Assembly (NCBI GenBank): GCA_038124025.1 | Contig: JAYPBC010000043.1 | Coordinates: 1-11,480 of the forward strand | DNA length: 11,480 bases | Source of the DNA: UBA1275 sp038124025 | Lineage (GTDB): Bacteria; Bacteroidota; Rhodothermia; Balneolales; Balneolaceae | Direction of reading: 5' to 3' | Notes under the pieces: model-generated | The model's database searches: none | What the model saw: only the letters and a program-made list of their open reading frames with translations | Told to the model about the DNA's origin: nothing | Position numbers and translations under genes: made by a program | Shown: one piece after another, positions 8,095 through 11,480 of the stretch | How positions within the stretch are numbered: position 1 is the stretch's first letter | Layout of the letters: every line of letters begins with the position of its first letter

Positions 8095-8431
8095 GGTTCG
8101 CGTGCTCAGTTCAATGAATCTAATTGGGTTATTATACAAGAGACTATTGAACAAGATGGCTTAGAACCGCAGGAATATCAACTCTCACAAAACTATCCAG
8201 ACCCTTTTAATCCCGTTACCCAGATACAGAACAACTTACCCGAGTAAACGCAAGTTCGACTAGAGGTATTCAATAGTCTAGGACAAAAGATGATGGAATT
8301 AGTCAATACACAAACTTGCAGGCTCTTACGCAGCAAGTTTTGATGCTACGGAGTTGTCCTCAGGGGTATATCTGTACAAAATTACTACTCCGTCTTTTAG
8401 CCAGACCAAAAAGATGCTTTTAGTTAAATAG
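8095..8431 (+). pseudogene. Remnant of a T9SS type A C-terminal sorting domain protein
   Basis: Only the last part of a secreted protein remains. From 8095 the frame reads through QFNESNWVIIQETI, then LSQNYPDPFNPVTQI and LPE. This is the hallmark opening of the type IX secretion C-terminal sorting domain. A TAA at 8245-8247 interrupts it, after which the same frame continues with TQVRLEVFNSLGQKMMELVN. Near 8310-8315 the frame shifts, and the end of the domain follows as GSYAASFDATELSSGVYLY and KKMLLVK with a TAG at 8429-8431. The order and spacing match an intact domain, so the stop and the frameshift are lesions in a once-functional gene. The passenger domain is absent. The variant resembles those of Balneolales/Rhodothermia-type bacteria. 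Sequencing error could explain the frameshift, less easily the stop. Confidence 0.8.
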
Positions 8432-8772
8432 TTACTGTGGTTGGTATGGCGAAACCTCTGACATGTATAAAGACATCAAATGGGAATCCGCACATGATAA
8501 GCTAATGATCGTTAGTGAGTTTGGAGAAGGAGCACTGCAAGGCTTAGATGGGAAAGAAAACGAGCGATGGACCGAAGAATATCAAGCTTCGGTGTATCGA
8601 AATGCTAAATAATATCGATTTTTTTGTAGAAATATTGTTTTGGATTATAGATCGCATCACCGTTACCTTAAGCGTATTAAGGCCAATTTTAACCAAAAAA
8701 AGGTTAATTTCCGAGCAAGGTGTAAAAAAGCAAGCTTTTCATATTTTGCAGGATTATTATTCCTTTATATAA
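8427..8772 (+). pseudogene. C-terminal remnant of a GH2 beta-glucuronidase/galactosidase-like enzyme
   Basis: The catalytic-domain end of a glycoside hydrolase family 2 enzyme survives in several frames. From about 8427 one frame reads NSYCGWYGETSDMYKDIKWE, then LMIVSEFGEGALQG (the Glu of SEFG corresponds to the GH2 nucleophile) and ERWTEEYQASVYR, up to about 8600. The next piece, IEMLNNIDF...LFWII, is in another frame from about 8596. LDYRSHHRYLKRIKANFNQK returns to the first frame (8640-8699), and RLISEQGVKKQAFHILQDYY is again in the second frame, ending at the TAA 8770-8772. At least three frame switches are needed, one at an A7 run (8695-8701). The N-terminal sugar-binding and Ig-like domains are missing. 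An open frame at 8548-8772 covers only the distal part and should not be called a gene. Confidence 0.8.
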
Positions 8773-8794
8773 TTTTAATTCTACTGTATTATTA

Positions 8795-9793
8795 ATGGTG
8801 TTGAAGTATTTTGTAGTCATCATAGTATTCCTTCTAAGCACATGTGTCGATGTTCAAAATACCTTACCATTGCCCCCCTCGAATGAAGATTCATTTTTAG
8901 TAGACTTCTTGGGGAATAGTATAAGTTCCTCGAGTTTACGTACTCCATATGTGGTAGTATTGGGCATTGCGCAGGACGCTGGATTCCCTCAAATTGGTTG
9001 TGAAAAAGAGCAATGTAAGCGGTATTGGCAGGGTGAAGTCGGTCCTAGGCATGCAAGTTCCATTGCTTTAGTCGACCCATCCAATCAATCAACTTGGATA
9101 TTTGATGCTACCCCAGATATTAAGTATCAACTTCAAGCTCTTAAACATCAGGTTCCAGGATATTCGTTAGAGGGTATTTTTTTAACCCACGCTCACATTG
9201 GACATTATACAGGGCTTATGCAATTAGGTCATGAAGCCATGGGGGCTAAAGAGGTTCCCGTATTTGCCATGCCCAAAATGGCCAATTTTTTAAAAAGCAA
9301 TGGACCTTGGAGTCAATTGGTTAATTACAGAAATATCATCCTTAATGGTTTGCAAGCAGACCGGCCAACATTCTTGACAAGTGAGCTGAGTGTAACACCC
9401 TTTCTCGTTCCTCACCGTGATGAGTATTCCGAAACAGTTGGTTATAAAATACAACACGGTGAAACCTCTTTGCTCTACATTCCGGACATTAATAAGTGGG
9501 AACTATGGGAAAAATCCATTGAAGAGGAGATTTTGAAAGTGGACTATGCTTTGCTAGACGGTACATTCTACGATTCTAGCGAGCTTCCTGGGCGTGATAT
9601 GTCAGAAATCCCCCATCCATTTATCCAAGAAAGTATCCAACGCTTTAGCAAACTTGGCCCAACCGAGAAGCAAAAGATCATATTTACCCACTTTAACCAT
9701 ACAAATCCGCTTATCCTAGATAATCCTGAGCGTGATGATGTTATTTCCTTAGGTTATCGAGTCGCTGAGGAAGGATTGGTAATTATTTTATAA
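8795..9793 (+). CDS. PqqB-like metallo-beta-lactamase-fold lipoprotein
   Basis: A 332-residue predicted lipoprotein: the signal MVLKYFVVIIVFLLSTC has lipobox LSTC at Cys17. The mature protein follows the PqqB-type metallo-beta-lactamase pattern. It shows VVVLGIAQDAGFPQIGC with Cys69 and Cys74, the metal motif THAHIGH (His132, His134, His137) continuing YTGL, His207 in PHRDE, Asp231 in YIPDINKW, LLDGTF, and His299 in FTHFNHTNPL. Canonical HxHxDH enzymes carry Asp where this protein has Gly136, so one metal site may be altered. No PQQ biosynthesis genes are nearby and the protein is predicted to be exported, so a role in PQQ synthesis is doubtful; a hydrolase acting in the periplasm or at the surface is more likely. 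It starts 22 bp after the GH2 remnant and is intact. Confidence 0.85.
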   Translation: MVLKYFVVIIVFLLSTCVDVQNTLPLPPSNEDSFLVDFLGNSISSSSLRTPYVVVLGIAQDAGFPQIGCEKEQCKRYWQGEVGPRHASSIALVDPSNQSTWIFDATPDIKYQLQALKHQVPGYSLEGIFLTHAHIGHYTGLMQLGHEAMGAKEVPVFAMPKMANFLKSNGPWSQLVNYRNIILNGLQADRPTFLTSELSVTPFLVPHRDEYSETVGYKIQHGETSLLYIPDINKWELWEKSIEEEILKVDYALLDGTFYDSSELPGRDMSEIPHPFIQESIQRFSKLGPTEKQKIIFTHFNHTNPLILDNPERDDVISLGYRVAEEGLVIIL

Positions 9794-9828
9794 TTTTCTG
9801 TTAGTTCTATTGTCGACTGTTGGCTTAA

Positions 9829-9942
9829 TCTTTTTTAAAAATTAGTAAAAAACTACCCGATTCGGTAGTAATTGCGCAAGGGTTTACCCTTACCATTGAA
9901 CCGGGTGTAGAAGTTCAATTTGATGCAGAGGTTTTTTATTAA
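9829..9942 (+). pseudogene. Short remnant of a secreted parallel-beta-helix-type protein
   Basis: An open stretch between TAA 9826-9828 and TAA 9940-9942 reads DSVVIAQGFTLTIEPGVEVQ followed by FDA. The 'LTIEPGVEV.F' phrase is typical of the first turn of right-handed parallel-beta-helix repeat proteins secreted by Bacteroidota and related phyla. There is no start codon or signal peptide in frame, and a stop follows at once, so this is at most a fragment of a lost gene. The match is short but distinctive. Confidence 0.5.
9847..9869 (-). terminator. Candidate intrinsic terminator for the minus-strand gene pair
   Basis: ACTACC (9852-9857) and GGTAGT (9864-9869) form a 6-bp stem with a 6-base loop. 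Read on the minus strand it is followed by six T (A-run at 9847-9852, whose last A is shared with the stem). It lies about 100 bp beyond the stop of the minus-strand GGCT-DUF1835 gene, a plausible place for termination. It overlaps the beta-helix remnant, so it could be coincidental. Confidence 0.4.
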
Positions 9943-9968
9943 AGGTTTTTTCATTTAGGTAGGCAGTT

Positions 9969-11159
9969 CTATAAGCTCTTTTGTAGCTGCTCTACCATAC
10001 CAAGGACCTGTAAATCGCCATAACCGTAAATGGCTTCTCTTCCACAAAATTCCTGAAAAATAGGACCAAAATTTTTCATACTTAGCTTAGAATCAGACTC
10101 AGATCCTGACTCAATACCTTCCTTAGAATCCCGCATAAAAACCTGTTCCTCACCTAGCTCAGAAATGATCTCCTTCAAGGTGTCCATTGGGCGCCCCAGA
10201 GAAGAGCCCTTGGCTTCACGATCTAAGTGAGCCTGCACGGCTTCGGGAATAAAGGGAAAGGATTCACTAAGATCGAGCGCGCCTTGTTTAAGACCTACAC
10301 GATTCCCAGCCACATAATGCTCCCATAACATAGCAAATGTGGAGAGTTGCTCCGGGTTGATCCGGATTCGCTGCTCAAACACATCTTGAAGTTCAGCAGC
10401 TGTTAACCCATTAAAGGCATAGGGACTTTTAAGGCCGGGTTCAACCAAATACACATGGGCTTGCTTCACATACTGCTTAATGACCCAGGCCACAAACCAA
10501 AGATTCACTTGGCAAAAAACATCCCGTTCGAACCACAAACAAATGACCGATTTTTTTTGAATTTGTCTCATTTTTTGAAATTCAGACCGACTTAATTTTT
10601 CGTACTCGCCCGCATCCCATCCTGGATCTAATTGTTGCAAAAACTGTGTACGATGTTCAAAAAACAACGATAAATCCTCGTTAGCTCCGCCTGTGACAGG
10701 GCCATCCATTAAACATTCACGCGTAGTGAGGAACTCCCCGGGTATTTGGCCCGGCAAGAGTTCCTCTAGCACGTGCATTAATCCGTCGCCATTGAGTATG
10801 TGGGTGATAGTCCTATTGTACAAATAGCATATTGCCGATTTTTCTCCATCTTCGCACTGCGCGAGTACAAAACCTCTCTGGTATTCAAATGGATGTTCCT
10901 CATCAGGGCCGATTCCTTCGAATTCATCCAAGAATTTCAGAAGTTGTTTCGAATCCCCATGTATATAGTAGAGTTCCCCAGACACTATTCCTTTCATATT
11001 TTTTTCAAAAATTGCTGCGGGATAGTTACCAAAGTCAAAAATGGCCCCAGGGATCCTTGCAGGGCCGATTAGTGCGGCATGTTTACGAAGCATCTTTGCA
11101 GCTTCGTTGTCATAATTTGACTGAAGTAGGCCGTAGACGAAGATATTCTGGGTGTTCAT
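9969..11159 (-). CDS. GGCT-like domain fused to a DUF1835-like domain
   Basis: A 396-residue cytoplasmic protein with no signal peptide or membrane segment. Residues 1-116 look like a gamma-glutamylcyclotransferase/AIG2-like domain. They show FVYGLLQSNYDN at 7-18 (the glycine-containing substrate loop), GPARIPGAIFDFGNYPA, GIVSGELYYI and FLDEFEG with Glu81 at the expected catalytic position, then YQRGFV. From about residue 119 a DUF1835-like domain begins: HILNGDGLMHVLEELLPG, TRECLMDGPV, LWFERDVFCQVNL (208-220) and FPFIPEAVQAHL are its recognisable blocks. GGCT-like enzymes cleave gamma-glutamyl compounds; the role of DUF1835 is unknown, so the joint function cannot be stated. The last 60 residues include an acidic/Ser-rich linker (ESGSESDSK) and a short C-terminal helix. 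It lies 26 bp after the SGNH remnant on the same strand. Confidence 0.82.
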   Translation of the reverse strand: MNTQNIFVYGLLQSNYDNEAAKMLRKHAALIGPARIPGAIFDFGNYPAAIFEKNMKGIVSGELYYIHGDSKQLLKFLDEFEGIGPDEEHPFEYQRGFVLAQCEDGEKSAICYLYNRTITHILNGDGLMHVLEELLPGQIPGEFLTTRECLMDGPVTGGANEDLSLFFEHRTQFLQQLDPGWDAGEYEKLSRSEFQKMRQIQKKSVICLWFERDVFCQVNLWFVAWVIKQYVKQAHVYLVEPGLKSPYAFNGLTAAELQDVFEQRIRINPEQLSTFAMLWEHYVAGNRVGLKQGALDLSESFPFIPEAVQAHLDREAKGSSLGRPMDTLKEIISELGEEQVFMRDSKEGIESGSESDSKLSMKNFGPIFQEFCGREAIYGYGDLQVLGMVEQLQKSL

Positions 11160-11185
11160 GAGAGTAACTCAGGAGTTGATAATGT

Positions 11186-11467
11186 TCAACCCCCAAAGAT
11201 AGCTAAAACCCACCTCTGAAGCACCTCGTTCAACACCTCGTAATACCGTGAAGCGATAAATTCTGCCTTGGTTTCATTATAGTAGACATCATCGGCGAGG
11301 GGTTCGTCAGAAAATCCTGTATGCATATCTATCGGGATAATGGGAGAGGAAATGGTTGATTTTTTGCTCACAATACTATCAACCAGTGCATGTAGTCTTG
11401 CATAGTAGGCGCTTAACTCGGAGCTACAGAACAATTCTTCTAGGCCGGGAGCCATCTCTTCAACTAA
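11186..11467 (-). pseudogene. C-terminal fragment of an SGNH/GDSL hydrolase
   Basis: The frame holds 89 codons from the first ATG (11455) and is open back to a TAG at 11468-11470. It reads AYYARLHALVDSIV, SPIIPIDMHTGFSDEPLADD, then VYYNETKAEFIASRYYEVL. This resembles the last third of SGNH/GDSL esterases, which end in an 'L.DgvHPN..G...iA..wy..l' block that supplies the catalytic Asp and His. Here the His position is Tyr (DDVYYN), and the N-terminal GDSL block with the catalytic Ser is absent from this frame. It is therefore probably a decayed, inactive remnant. The codons just beyond the TAG (YIQ then the stop then LVEEM) may continue the homology, which would make the TAG a nonsense lesion, but the window ends 10 bp later. 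Confidence 0.55.
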
Positions 11468-11480
11468 CTATTGAATGTAA

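Noticed and set aside
8548..8772. Open frame of 74 codons as a small membrane protein
   Set aside because: Its C-terminal half is the frameshifted end of a GH2 enzyme, and its N-terminal 14 or so codons are the GH2 remnant read out of frame.
10800..11161. Plus-strand open frames opposite the GGCT-DUF1835 gene
   Set aside because: They are antisense shadows of a well-supported gene, with no signal peptide or known motif.
11166..11177. Small palindrome AACTC-AG-GAGTT just before the minus-strand gene start, as an operator
   Set aside because: Five-base arms are too short to support a regulatory call.
8245..11470. Stop-codon reassignment suggested by in-frame TAA (8245) and TAG (11468)
   Set aside because: The intact genes use TAA, TAG and TGA as normal ends, and the remnants also carry frameshifts and missing domains, so decay is the simpler explanation.

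Overview
The window looks like chromosomal DNA from a Bacteroidota-type bacterium, possibly from the Balneolales/Rhodothermia or Cytophagia side. Evidence for this is a LytS/LytTR two-component pair, a TonB-dependent receptor with an N-terminal carboxypeptidase-regulatory domain followed by a DUF4249-type lipoprotein, several lipobox signal peptides, absence of clear Shine-Dalgarno sites, and a decayed type IX secretion C-terminal sorting domain of the 'NYP(N/D)PFNP' class. Family calls come from reading the translations; no database was searched.

Left half (about 1-6016, all + strand, AT-rich, roughly 30-33% GC by hand counts): a sensor kinase and LytTR regulator overlap by 4 bp. They are followed by a secreted Spy/CpxP-like helical protein built from two gapless 82-residue-spaced repeats, a TonB-dependent receptor, and (1 bp later) a DUF4249-like lipoprotein. 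This reads as an envelope-sensing and outer-membrane uptake module in which the two-component system probably controls the downstream genes.

Middle (6017-7816): a palindrome-rich spacer precedes a lipoprotein with one cadherin-like domain and a roughly 400-residue C-terminal region I do not recognise. GC rises from about 33% to about 43% inside this gene, near the end of the cadherin-like domain.

Right half (7817-11480, about 40-46% GC) mixes intact genes with remnants. On the + strand are a T9SS sorting-domain remnant (nonsense codon plus frameshift), the C-terminal part of a GH2 beta-glucuronidase/galactosidase-like enzyme broken by at least three frameshifts, an intact PqqB-like metallo-beta-lactamase-fold lipoprotein, and a short parallel-beta-helix-type remnant. 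On the - strand are a two-domain protein fusing a gamma-glutamylcyclotransferase-like domain to a DUF1835-like domain, and the C-terminal piece of an SGNH/GDSL hydrolase with a tyrosine at the expected catalytic histidine. No transposase, integrase, tRNA, rRNA or CRISPR array was seen. The most notable points are the two-component/Spy-tandem/TonB/DUF4249 locus, the GGCT-DUF1835 fusion, and the cluster of decayed secreted-enzyme genes beyond a composition break.
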